DNA of 64,000 nt. Origin: Oegoconia quadripuncta (taxonomy: Eukaryota; Arthropoda; Insecta; Lepidoptera; Autostichidae). The notes beneath the pieces are model-generated. The model saw only the letters and a program-made list of their open reading frames with translations, did no database searches and was not told the origin of the DNA. Every line of letters starts with the position of its first letter. Positions within the stretch are counted from its first letter, which is position 1. The stretch is from assembly GCA_949316235.1 (NCBI GenBank), contig OX438743.1, positions 35,247,242 to 35,311,241 on the forward strand, in the 5' to 3' direction. The position numbers and the translations under genes are program-made. Shown here one piece after another: positions 14,493-25,536 of the stretch.

Positions 14493-17400
14493 TTGACTAT
14501 ATTGCTACGCGTAGTCTAAGCTATGTGTGCTGTAGTGGGTGATATGAATAAATATAGGGGTAATTTGAATGAATTTCATGTAACTATCGAGTTAGAGCCG
14601 TCCAATTTGAATACTAATCAGAAACGCGGCCACCAAAATATAGGCTTCTTACGTAACTAGGCAAAGTTAACACCTCTGGTGGTCACATCTCACCATATTG
14701 TATCCAAATAGCACCTCAGAGAGAATTGCGAGTTAAATATTTGAGGTTGTGGTAACAAAATCGGCTTGTCGGACAAGCGTCAAATTGTGTCATAATGAGG
14801 GAAATCGAAGGCCAGTGACTCTTGGTTGGTTGCACCAGGTTTCAGCAAACGTGGTGTATCGGAGCCGCGGACGCAGCTGATTGGCCAATATTTTCACAAC
14901 TTGACGAAGTGCGGATTAACCACATTGATCTGATCACACTGGCAGTCGGACGTCTCTCTGAAGGTAACGCGGATTACAAATATCCCACCCAAATCATTAA
15001 TATGTAATAAAAATAAAACTTTGAAAAGTAAAACCCCAGTTTGCATTAATAAAGCAAATACGTGGAGGAACCGTACCGCGAAGTCCCAGCCCTCTATGGC
15101 CAATAATTTGGCCGAAAAATCAGTCAGACAACTCTTTAGAGAAAATAACTTGTCCCCACGGCTCACACTTTTTTATATACGTGAACGGCCATCTATTTAG
15201 ATTAGATGATCTCCACTATAGTCTGCATATTTGCGCCTCTTGGATTTTCCAGCGGAACCGGCGTTGGTACTTGTACTTAGAAGATGAGACGTTGCAAGAA
15301 TATGCGTCTCATACCAAAACTGGACCCGCCTCCTAAGATACGAGTGTCACGTGTATTGTGTGCCTCGCCACTTCACTAGGTTCCAGGTTCAGGTCCAGCA
15401 GTGGTAAAGACCACGCTCGGTGGTTGATATCATTTTCGTTTAGTCGGATTTTGTTTTCCAACTTTTATAGATACCAAAAATGGTAATATGGAACACCTAT
15501 GGAATCATCTCGGTGTCTTTTACAGCCATTTATTTCAGAAACAGACGTAAACAATTGAAATTCCGATATAAAAATGTAGGCATAAAAAAAAAATACAAAA
15601 AATATGATTTGTGAACTAAAAATAAAGAAGAATTAGTTTCTACACAATTCATCTGACTTATACACCTGAGATTCAGAGTTACATTAAGGCAAATGTGAAC
15701 TTAACTACGGGGAAAGTAGGAAGGTCCCTATAATGTATGTAAGTTACACAGGATAAATACGACAAATTTTTATGAACCAATACTTCCATAAGATTGAGAC
15801 TTGAGGAAGTATGCCACTTCACCAAATTAATTTATATACTTAAGCTACCGTTCAAGACACTTGACCCCCTATAAAAGTATAAGAGACTCACTTATCGGCA
15901 TCAAAGAAGAAAGTAGCGTAAATCTTACCTGCAACAGACGGAAGAAAGATATCAATAAAACTGTCAGTACACGATAATAAACACCAGGATATATCTACAT
16001 AATTTAAGTTCGATAATGAGGAAGCAGGTGAGCTGATAAAAAGTGGTCAATTATTTGTAGAAGTTTTCCTTAGCTGTATAATGGATAACAATAGAGGAGA
16101 GAATACAAAGACTGTTACTAATTGATTAGGTTATACTATATTAAGTCTGTGTTATAGGTTTAAAACGAGATAAAGCAAAGCATTATTACTAATTACATCG
16201 TCGATTAAATAGAATATATACGTAGATTTAGTGGGTAGCGCGTGAATGAAGTAAGGCGAGTAGGTGTAGCGAGTGGCTGACCTTCGTAGGGGAAGCAGGC
16301 GAATGGGCTCATCAACAACGCTCTTGCGCATTTATTAAACAGAAACATAATTATTTTTATAGCAACATATTATAATAATAACATGAATTATAGTACTTCT
16401 GCCTGACTTGACGTCTTTGTTGTTTAATGATTTTTTAAATGTTATTTACCGGACTGTGTTAATTGCTAGCTAGGTACTTACTAAATTCCAAATGCAGAAG
16501 TTGCCTAATACAAGAAAGAAATATTGGTATACCTTTATAAGACGTATCCCCTTGTATTCTATTGTAACGCTCTTAGTTATCAGGATTGCTGGTTATACAG
16601 TCGATAAAGCCGGTATATACCAATATACCGGCTACATACTACACGATACATAAAACACGATATGACGACAGCAATAAAGTTTTGAGTGAGGCTTCTACTC
16701 AGATCCATTTTTCCAAACTGTCTGAATAAAATTCCAATATCTATCTTTGCTAAATTATATGATAACATATTTGTTTAAAGTAATTGTATTGTATGTTATA
16801 AATATGAATCGTGCGATGCGATGGATTTAATGTATGAGGAGCCTGCAGTCGAAGTCGAGAAGGAATCGGTCCAATGTGCGGTACACATTGTGCGAACATG
16901 CCTCTCCACTGGACGCCTTCCTTTGCTAATTGCTTGTTATTATGTCTCCACGCAACAGATGTGCAACATCCGTTCTCAACATACTTTTTGGCTTCGTTTT
17001 TTAACAGGTTCAGTTCGAATTTGTAAGATATTTTAACATTAAATAATTGATAAATGATGATAAATATTCAATACACGCTGCCTATTACATCCAAATACGA
17101 GGAAAACTATTATTATTTCTTAGAAAGATGTGGGTGTTAAATCATACGGTGCGTTGTAACCGCTAATGACGTCTTGCTTTGTACCGTGTATAAGTCAAAT
17201 TATTTATGGCTGTTTCATAGAAGCAAATGGCGAATTGTTTAAACTATTTACTAAAACTTCAGTACTAGTAAATTCAGTCTTCGGTAATCAATCACAATAA
17301 GGTATTTCAAATTATAGAACTTTTTGAAACAAAACTAACGAACGAAGCGGTAACAGAAAATGTGAAGTACGTATTATAACGTTATACTCGTTAGATGCTA

Positions 17401-18857
17401 TAATACAAACAAAAATAGAGAACAACCGATTACGTCTAGTTTCACTTTCATTCGTGGCGCATACGGGTCAGCGCAGTGCGTCGATGCCCTCAAGTGCAAG
17501 TTGCATACTGCCTGTCTACATTACATTATTAGTTACAAATGACCACACGATACAATGCTATATATCTATGTAGTAAGGTATATGACTAAGGAGGTCGGTG
17601 TCAACAGGGTTCCTAAAGTTAAACTCATACATGTTGAAAATGTTACGGAGTTTATAAAAGTAAACGCTTGTTCCGGTGACGATCTGACAATTAACATAAA
17701 TAACACACTATTAGCATAGTGTGGCCATAATCGTGTGAATTTATAACATGTGCATACCAGTCATCTTTGCAGCAATTCAGAGAAAGACGACTGAGAAGCG
17801 GATGGAGTAGTTAAACGATTATTTTTAGCCGTCACCGCCAAGAAATGGTAAATAAAGCTCTGTGACGAAACGCGATACAAGTTGAACAAACTGACGTTAG
17901 GTACAGCCAGCAGTGTTCGAGGAGCTGCTATCAGCTGCGACACCACCGCACCGCCCGGGGTCAACTTAAGATAACATTTGAACCGACGTACTAGTTTTGG
18001 ATAACTTATCAATTTGCGTCACAAAATAATTATTTTTAATGAGTACCCCACCCTGGATAACACGTCTCATGTCATGTTATCATTCCATAATCAACGATGC
18101 ACGGCCAAAATGTTTTAAAAGTTTCGGCATCTAGGTTTGTTACAGAAACTCATAATTACCCACATGTAACTAGTTGGGCAAGTTCGTTATCGTGACGGTT
18201 TTCCACGGGTGTGAGGCACCGAAGCATAGCTTTCCACGTCATGCCATAGACCACCCCACTTGTTACGGTGATGACTCCTCACCCATAGACACGACCTGTG
18301 CCGAGGGTCCATAATGGTGTCGTAATGCATTATGCAATGTCTGTGTAAATATTTACGATCTATAAACTGCACAGTCACGATAAATTCAGAGATGAGAGAC
18401 GTTGGAGTTTGTGGACAAGAAGATATTGAAGTTGGTTTACGAGAATTAATATTTATAGGAGGATATAATAAGAAATCTCGCGTAGGGAAACGAATGCAAT
18501 TTTCTCGTAAAATAGTAAATTTGTACGCTATAAAAAGGTTTGTTATTAGAACTAATCGTAAAATAATAGCCATTAAGATCCTTTATGAGGAGTGCATAGC
18601 CATAACTCACGTACTCGGGTGCATTTCACGGACCCCTGCGCAGGCGGTGCGTTCCGCTCGTGAACAGCGATGCACGGAGTCACCGATTTGATAATTCACT
18701 ATGTTATTGCATAAAATGCTGTTAGGGGAGCAGTACCTGCTACTAACCTGTTGTTAAATCTGGTTACCTACCTATTATGTATAATTTTCATATAAAGAAG
18801 TTTATGTATCAATCAACTAAAATATGTGTGAATAATAAAATGCATCATCAAACTTTA
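14493..18857. other. Unassigned non-coding DNA
   Basis: No gene or clear transposon is recognised. A 10-bp inverted repeat (16608-16617 and 16624-16633, loop 6) lies at 16.6 kb. A candidate 37-nt minus-strand exon with a good pyrimidine tract (15892-15928) is described under findings. Overlapping open frames on both strands at 17.8-18.7 kb have no recognisable motif. Confidence 0.45.
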
Positions 18858-19506
18858 TAGTATAAGATCCGGCCATAGAAATATATACCCTCATCTGTTA
18901 TTCGACTATAACAAAATTATTATGTTAGTTAATGAATATATTAATACATTGAAAATGGGTTGCCTAGCTAAATCGCGGGCCAAACGGTTAATTAATGTAA
19001 ATCCAAATTAATTGTTTTTCAATTAACTTCCCCGATTTGTTATTTATAAAAATCGACCATTATCTGAAAGAACATAACATAAGGAACTGGAAAAATATAA
19101 GTTGCCTACTTTCCCTTCAGCCTAACTATGGAGTTGTCATGTATAAACATGCGAGCAAGCGTTATTAATATACCCTCATCCGTTATTTAATTGATTTTTT
19201 TTTTAAATTAAACGTTATTTTATTCTCTTTCTAACAGTATAAGGTTGCCTCAGTAAAAGTTTGTCACATGCACGGTTGCTGTGATTTTAGATGCGTCGTA
19301 CAAGCGAGCTACATTGAATAAATATTGGATTTAAGTCAGATTAAATATTAAAAATGGTATCAAATACTTTTCACTCACATATTTATTTAATAACAATACA
19401 TAATTATAATTACATAAAAATTAGAAAATTTTTTTGTTTACATATTTTGATTCATGAATAGCAAAAATATTTCTTAATATCTATTAAAAAATTATATAAA
19501 AATTTT
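18858..19506 (+). repeat. Left terminal inverted repeat
   Basis: This arm pairs with 20345-20993. It contains two copies of a subterminal motif, TATACCCTCATCYGTTATT, at 18884-18902 and 19169-19187, which could serve as repeated protein-binding sites. Homology between the arms stops abruptly after AAAAATTTT. Confidence 0.9.
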
Positions 19507-19678
19507 TCTTTCTCCAAGTCGCTACAGGTTTAGTGTAATAAAATATTATGACCAAATTATTTCTTTTAACATTTAGTAACAATATTGGTTCACTATATGC
19601 ATTTGTTTAGTCACTCTCGTCCTTTACTCATGTCAGATGACCTGAATATTTTCTCTAAAAAGGCAGCAGGAAGATGTA

Positions 19679-19828
19679 ATGCACTCTCTTGATGCCTCCG
19701 ATTCACCTTTCAACATAGTGAAGCTCAAACTGATAGGGTCATCTTATCTCTATTTGCACGAAGGTGGGTTTGAGTTGATTCAATTCATTTCGTTACGAAA
19801 GTTTGAGAGATTATTTAATTCGAGGTAG
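19679..19828 (+). pseudogene. Decayed coding fragment inside the long-TIR element
   Basis: A 49-codon open frame runs from ATG 19679 to TAG 19826-19828, just left of the nested MITE. It contains the run LIGSSYLYLHEGG followed by LRKFERLF. I read it, with low confidence, as a remnant of the same protein whose C-terminal part lies at 20114-20320. A second frame upstream (ending in a TGA at the start of this frame) is also open for about 25 codons, which suggests frameshift decay. No catalytic motif is visible. The length is far below a functional transposase. Confidence 0.3.
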
Positions 19829-19843
19829 AATAAACCACGCATT

Positions 19844-19983
19844 GGTGTCGATTCGGATGTACACCGACTAAACTAAAACTAGTTTTAAAGTAGTACTGTC
19901 TCTTTCTCCCTGGAATAGTACGATGCGACGGCACCACGCCAAAACTGGTTTTAGTTTCGTTGGTGTACATCCGAATCGACACC
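19844..19983. mobile_element. 140-bp MITE nested in the long-TIR element
   Basis: The ends are imperfect inverted repeats of about 43 bp, starting GGTGTCGATTCGGATGTACA on the left and its complement on the right. ATT flanks both sides (19841-19843 and 19984-19986), fitting a 3-bp target duplication. The interior is too short to code. It separates the two coding remnants of the host element, so it inserted after, or during, loss of their function. Confidence 0.75.
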
Positions 19984-20113
19984 ATTGTTACTTGTAATAC
20001 AACACTACAGAACTAAATAGTCATGAGTTGGCCACGAAAGGTTTTAAATCGATACAAGAAATTAAATGGAAAAAAAAGAATGAATTGTTTAGTGCACAAT
20101 TTACGTCAATTCA

Positions 20114-20320
20114 ATGTGGCTTCATGCAACAAATGCACGTTGTGTCAATCTAAGTCCTGAAGATTGTGGTTGGTTTTTGGATGGCTACTTGAAGCCAACG
20201 TGGTTTGAAGGGGACCCAACGCCCTTACAAGTGGAGGATATAGTCACCGAATCAAAAGAAGATAACGATGAAGAATTCGATTTTGATATCAGTACTTCTG
20301 ACGAATCAGAAGCAGAATAA
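20114..20320 (+). pseudogene. C-terminal fragment of an element-encoded protein
   Basis: A 68-codon frame ends at TAA 20318-20320, close to the right arm. Its product has the run LSPEDCGWFLDGYLKPTWFE, then GDPTP, and an acidic tail ending DESEAE. I recall a similar L-x-P-x-x-x-G-W tail, with cysteine-rich segments, in arthropod transposon-associated proteins; this is memory, not a search. In the frame just upstream (about 20056-20160) an open stretch contains HNLR and C-x2-C-x2-C before a stop at TGA, so a frameshift probably separates the two. No complete domain is present. It is best read as a broken remnant and not a host gene. Confidence 0.4.
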
Positions 20321-20344
20321 GTTTTAAAAAAAATATTTTATTGG

Positions 20345-20993
20345 AAAATTTTTATATAATTTTTTAATAGATATTAAAAAATATTTTTGCTATTCATGAA
20401 TCAAAATATGTAAACAAAAAAATTTTCTAATTTTTATGTAATTATAATTATGTATTGTTATTAAATAAATATGTGAGTGAAAAGTATTTGATACCATTTT
20501 TAATATTTAATCTGACTTAAATCCAATATTTATTCAATGTAGCTCGCTTGTACGACGCATCTAAAATCACAGCAACCGTGCATGTGACAAACTTTTACTG
20601 AGGCAACCTTATACTGTTAGAAAGAGAATAAAATAACGTTTAATTTAAAAAAAAAATCAATTAAATAACGGATGAGGGTATATTAATAACGCTTGCTCGC
20701 ATGTTTATACATGACAACTCCATAGTTAGGCTGGAGGGAAAGTAGGCAACTTATATTTTTCCAGTTCCTTATGTTATGTTCTTTCAGATAATGGTCGATT
20801 TTTATAAATAACAAATCGGGGAAGTTAATTGAAAAACAATTAATTTGGATTTACATTAATTAACCGTTTGGCCCGCGATTTAGCTAGGCAACCCATTTTC
20901 AATGTATTAATATATTCATTAACTAACATAATAATTTTGTTATAGTCGAATAACAGATGAGGGTATATATTTCTATGGCCGGATCTTATACTA
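20345..20993 (-). repeat. Right terminal inverted repeat
   Basis: This arm mirrors 18858-19506. The subterminal motif recurs inverted at 20664-20682 and 20949-20967. The last bases before the TTA flank are CTTATACTA. Confidence 0.9.
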
Positions 20994-21169
20994 TTATATA
21001 GATAAGTAGACCAAACACGATTCAGTGAGTTGTTATTTTGAAATAATAAGTGCGCACTTCATTCGTATGTTGTTTTGCTACAGTGCTGCCGAAACAGATA
21101 TATGTCACACAATACGATTAAATTATAAAAATATGGTTCTACGTAGGTGGTAGATGTGTGATTATTCAG

Positions 21170-21345
21170 CTCATGTTACCAAAAACTACATCCATATGAT
21201 AATGCAAAAGTCGTCTGCCTGAACCGATCGTATTGAAATTTGGGAGAGAAGTCGTCTGCAGAACGACATTGGCTATTTTAAACCGACTTCCAAAAACGAT
21301 AAGTATAGAGTCCGTGATAAAGTGATCCCAGGCGGGCGAAGCTAG
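21170..21345 (+). mobile_element. Helitron-like repeat (degraded)
   Basis: It contains CTGAACCGATCGTATTGAAA TTTGG-type sequence and ends with GGCGGGCGAAGCTAG before a T, as in the copies at 49193 and 58923. The 5' end is diverged. Confidence 0.45.
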
Positions 21346-22260
21346 TTTAGTTATACCTACTGTGAAATGACCTGATAACAAAAGTTTCATCATCATTTAG
21401 TCTGTCTTTAGGTTTAGGTGACTGCTGAAGATACTCATAGCTTGATTATTTACAACAATTCATAGCAACCAACTCGATAGATCATATCAGACAACCTGCA
21501 CAAACTATTCGCTCGAGGAACGTTATTACGTAATTTAGGTTTTGTCGTAGTTTTTACACTACAAGCAATCGAATAGGATTAAGTCATGCGTATACGTCTG
21601 TTCATTCTTAGGAGGTGTACAGACAGACAGTAGACAAGAAAAAAACCGTCACAAAAACAATTCTGACCGGGTCAACTCGCGTGCCCGCAGGGGGTTTGAT
21701 TTTAAAGTAATTCGTTATTTGAACATTTACATTTTGATACAATAATGACTTGATCCAGAAATCTTGTTATGTAGGTACATTTTGTGCCTTTCACGATGTT
21801 ATGATTTTGATGCTTATTTTTATAAAGATAAGCGGAAGCATATCCGAATTTATTTAAAAATATAGTTCTATTTTCTAACGTAATTTTTTTATTATGATTT
21901 GTACCTACGAGGCTACAGCCTACATGTGAGATATTGAGTAAACTCTGTTTTTGGATAGAGATATAATATATTTTCTTTCTTTTAGCAGTTTAGCTATCGG
22001 CCTTGCTTCAGCGAATGCAGTAAAATAAAAATTGCAATATAGTACAAAATAAGTACACGTTAAAAATAATAACCATCGTTAGCCAATTGTCCAGTTTTTT
22101 GTTCGCATGCGGCACAGTACAGACAGATGAAGAGTAAGATGGGAACACGTTGTAATTTTCCCGCCGATTGCACTTTAATTAAAGTCGATTGTGCGCACTC
22201 GTCTTAAGGAGACTGGTTCGTGTGTAGAGCAGGAAGTGGCTGCGAGACCTTGTGAAGTTC
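21346..22260. other. Unassigned non-coding DNA
   Basis: I see no gene, repeat or structured element that I can support in this stretch. Confidence 0.5.
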
Positions 22261-22263
22261 AAC

Positions 22264-22516
22264 GCCATTGGTGATGACGGCGAAGCCCACGCACTCTGCC
22301 TTCCTACCTCCCCGCCATTTTGTGTTCAGTGTTCACTTCCGCCATCAAGAGAAAACTGACCTTTTGAGCTTCGCAAGAATCAATTGCAAACCTCTAATTT
22401 AAAACGCCATTCGGCGCCATGGAAACTACAATTGCGTACTTAAAAGCATAGTTCATTTGGTAAAGTAATTAGTTAACGACTAACAGTTACTCGTATACAA
22501 TCAATGCGGGCGCCAT
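22264..22516 (+). promoter_or_regulatory. Cluster of six GCCAT motifs (possible Polycomb-response or YY1/Pho-type element)
   Basis: GCCAT occurs on the plus strand at 22264, 22314, 22341, 22406, 22416 and 22512. About 0.25 would be expected in 253 bp of random sequence on one strand. GCCAT is the core recognised by the zinc-finger protein Pleiohomeotic/YY1, and clustered sites mark Polycomb response elements in Drosophila. The region is richer in C+G than its surroundings and free of recognised repeats. No GAGAG cluster accompanies it, and the extended Pho consensus is matched only in part. Function is an inference from motif density. Confidence 0.3.
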
Positions 22517-24600
22517 TAGTAAAACTGGTGAATATGGTAATTTAGACTTTAAAAAGATAAACAACTGCTATCTAAAGACCCGCATGTATAACAATAATAT
22601 TTGTATATACAACGTCGTTATGTAACAAAGTATACCAAGTAAACAATTAAATTGATTTACAACAGCGGTTTCAAACTTTATATCCACATGTATATTGTAG
22701 GCTCAGCAGCTATTGCAGGGCTAGAAAATGTTACACAATATTAGATTATTTAATATTTAATGCACATGCAACATCATTGTTGTGGTTATTACGTCCGCAA
22801 AAGGAGGTCCATGACCGGAAAAGTAAGCCGTTTCCAAAATGGGCACGATGGATGAGTATGACACGGGTTATGTAACGTGGTGTTGAGCGACACTGACCTA
22901 CCGGCCGCCAGTCGCGCCACTTTCCTTTTAATATTGACACACAATTCTACAAGTAGGTATAAGCGAACAATATCGCTGAGCTAGACTACGTGATTGCGAT
23001 AAAAACAAACCGCGACAGGCGACTTGCAAAATGTATAAGACAACACCCGTTTACTACATTGTGTATACGTATAGATTAACCTGCTTACACCTCGATTAGA
23101 ACAATAGATTTATTGATAAGAGATAATAAAAGCAGTGATCAAAAAGTAAATGCACCTATTATTATTAAATTTTCATTAACATATATATCGTTATTCTTTC
23201 TTGTTTCAGTTCCTCAGATAAGTTTTTTTGTTTTCAATAATACGCAGAAATGGAGGTTATCAAATTTGGCATACTAAATGGTTCCGCATGCGATACCATT
23301 ACGATTGTCGCGATGTAACAATACGATTTTGTTCCGTGGGTGGTCAGATTCTCTAACCTTGCAAAATGTGACCGGACGGCGATTATACAAGACGTGACGC
23401 TGACGTAGACTGCAATAAGAACCATGGCTTTGTTGATTGATAAACATCAAAGTAGGTACATTATAATCTATTCAAGTATAAGATCCCTTTGTGATTGGCC
23501 AATTGTGAGATTGATAACTTCGATGTACTGCAACAACGGGAAATTAATTGTCAGTTATCATCCGCTATCTATACAATAATGACAGAATACTTAAACAATG
23601 TTATTTTTGTTTTACATCTGCCTGTTTTCGTCTGACTATGGCAGCACTGAGACATTCTGTCTAAGAGATGCAATCTGCTAAATCTCCTTCAATGTCAATA
23701 AGGAGCAGCGGTCGATTACCTGTATAAAACTGCCATTACAATGCATTACAATGACTAAACATATAGGGAAGGACTCCTCGGAACCCGGATGCATAATTAT
23801 TCTACGTTAGTGACAAAGTTAACAATACAATGGGTCTGGTGACACATCGAATGGCTGCAGAGGTCGACCGAGCAATTGCGCAGTAAATGTTTTAAAATTC
23901 AAAAGATGACGTTTGGCCTATTTAATTTCCTTCCCAATTAACTTTATGTAAAAAGGCTGCTAATGTTAATAAGCAAGCCCAAAGGCCTGATTAACTACTT
24001 ACATAATTCCAATTGTTCGTTAACGGATTACTTAAACACTACACCACGCGCACACACAACATACTTACAAAACTTTGACGTTGCTTGCAACTATTAGGTA
24101 AACTGTTATAGCCTGAGATGAAGTAATTGCGATAAAGAATTGGATATTGGGAGTTACCTAGCAATAGCATATGATAATAAATTTATCAGAGAGCAGTGTT
24201 GGGCCATACGTAATTTGTGAGGTTTGGAATATGTTCTGGGTTAATTAGCACAGGAAATATCTGACGATAAGAGTATAAATAAAGGTAGCCAAATTGAAAT
24301 GCTTAGCTCACTGCTTAAGCTATCAAGTGAAAGAGATTGAAAGTTCGCTTCCTGCATAAGATATCGCAGCACGCGCGGATTATAATCGCGGTGTATATCG
24401 CTTCACGTTTGTGCAACACTCTCATTATGCATACTGCAATTGCGCGAACCATACGCAATATGTGACGATTCTAAGAGTCACTCGACCTCTCTCCGCTAAA
24501 TGACAGAATATTTCCTAATTTAACGGCAATCTTCCAAAATACGTGGTGGAATTATTTCTGCAACCATCTTGAATAAGAATATGCGATAAGTGCCCTTAAA
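22517..24600. other. Unassigned non-coding DNA
   Basis: No gene or repeat is recognised. Two minus-strand open frames (22746-22940 and 23234-23425) have no identifiable motif. Confidence 0.5.
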
Positions 24601-24639
24601 ATTTGAAGTTGGACACCGGTTTGTGAAACGACGACGCTG

Positions 24640-24850
24640 GTGCAGGGGCAGGCCCGGCGCCGGCGCCGCACCGGCCCGCGACAGCACCTCTTCGCTTCTC
24701 TGTCATTACGAAACAAGAAAGGAAAGTTAAGACCGTTTCGGCCCAGAGAATGTCGCTCGTAGTACCGTCAGCTGTATGCTGTAATACATCTCCGACTCCT
24801 ACCGCGCTACTGCCCGCTCCGCTCGTGATGTAACTGCGGCTTTACGTCAA
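24640..24850. other. CpG-rich island
   Basis: A run of almost pure G+C (24651-24681, including GGCGCCGGCGCC) stands in AT-rich DNA. On the minus strand, a pyrimidine-rich tract ending in AG lies just upstream (acceptor-like, about 24704-24735), and all three frames stay open through the GC core. It may be an exon or a regulatory island; neither can be decided here. Confidence 0.35.
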
Positions 24851-25310
24851 CTTGCACTTTTTGTTTGTTTACTAAGTATCGGGGACACTCGCCTCGATTC
24901 TCCATTCGGATTGAGAACAGCATCTCATTATCTTTAAATGTTTAATACTTGATGTTGTGTAACACGAATTACCATTATGGATATGAAACCTTGAAAGTAG
25001 AAGCATTTAGTAGCGAGAGGCCCAGTTTAAATGGTATATTCGATTTAATGGCGAAGGGAAAGCTTTTGATTTAAGTAGCAGTTAAGTGCGCAATGCTGAT
25101 AATTTCTAAACAATAGAACATTAAGATAAGTAACGCATAAGTTTCCTGTCGAAAGAGAAATTGCGATCGAGACACAGTCACACCTTATAAGTTTAGTGAT
25201 AAACTATCCTAGAAATTATTTAGACGTAAGACCGATTGGAATATTATATTCCTATTCATAAATTTCAGTTATCTGTTGTGTACTCACACAACAGAGAACT
25301 TAAATTTATG

Positions 25311-25536
25311 ATTCTAGTGTGTATAATTCATCACTTGATGAATTCTTGTAAAAAAATGGTACATATTATAATCTTACTTACAAAATAAATTTTTGACTTT
25401 GACTATCACTTTGAACATGTACCTAAGTATTCTAGTGTGTATAATTCATCACTTGATGAATTCTTGTAAATAAATTGGTACATATTATAAGCTTACTTAC
25501 AAAATAAATTTTTGACTTTGACTATCACTTTGAACA
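25311..25536 (+). repeat. Tandem duplication, about 118-bp unit (LINE-tail-like)
   Basis: Two near-identical copies start at 25311 and 25429 with ATTCTAGTGTGTATAATTCA. Each ends in AATAAATTTTTGACTTTGAC, a tail type I associate with 3' ends of lepidopteran LINEs. Each unit also has a small palindrome, TTCATCACTTGATGAA. The copies differ by a few substitutions and a 1-bp indel. Confidence 0.8.

Larger units (their letters stand above)
18858..20993. mobile_element. 2.1-kb transposon-like element with 649-bp terminal inverted repeats
   Basis: The two ends are inverted copies of each other: 18858-19506 and 20345-20993. Reading them against each other I find only two substitutions (near 19117 and 19473), so the arms are over 99% identical. 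The tips read TAGTATAAGATCCGGCC. TTA flanks both sides (18855-18857 and 20994-20996), fitting a 3-bp target duplication; alternative boundaries would give AT or TA. The 838-bp core holds a decayed coding sequence and a nested MITE. A TTA duplication would suit PIF/Harbinger-type transposases, but the tip sequence gives no firm superfamily call. The arm identity points to recent insertion or arm homogenisation. A transcript crossing it would fold into a very long hairpin. Confidence 0.85.

Noticed and set aside
16544..16582. Minus-strand 39-nt open stretch before GTATAC
   Set aside because: Acceptor is weak (no pyrimidine tract) and the donor is poor; judged chance.
16608..16633. 10-bp inverted repeat with 6-base loop
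   Set aside because: Short AT-containing palindromes of this size are expected several times in 64 kb.
18187..18691. Overlapping open frames of 128 (minus) and 119 (plus) codons
   Set aside because: Both strands are open over the same bases and neither product shows a domain.
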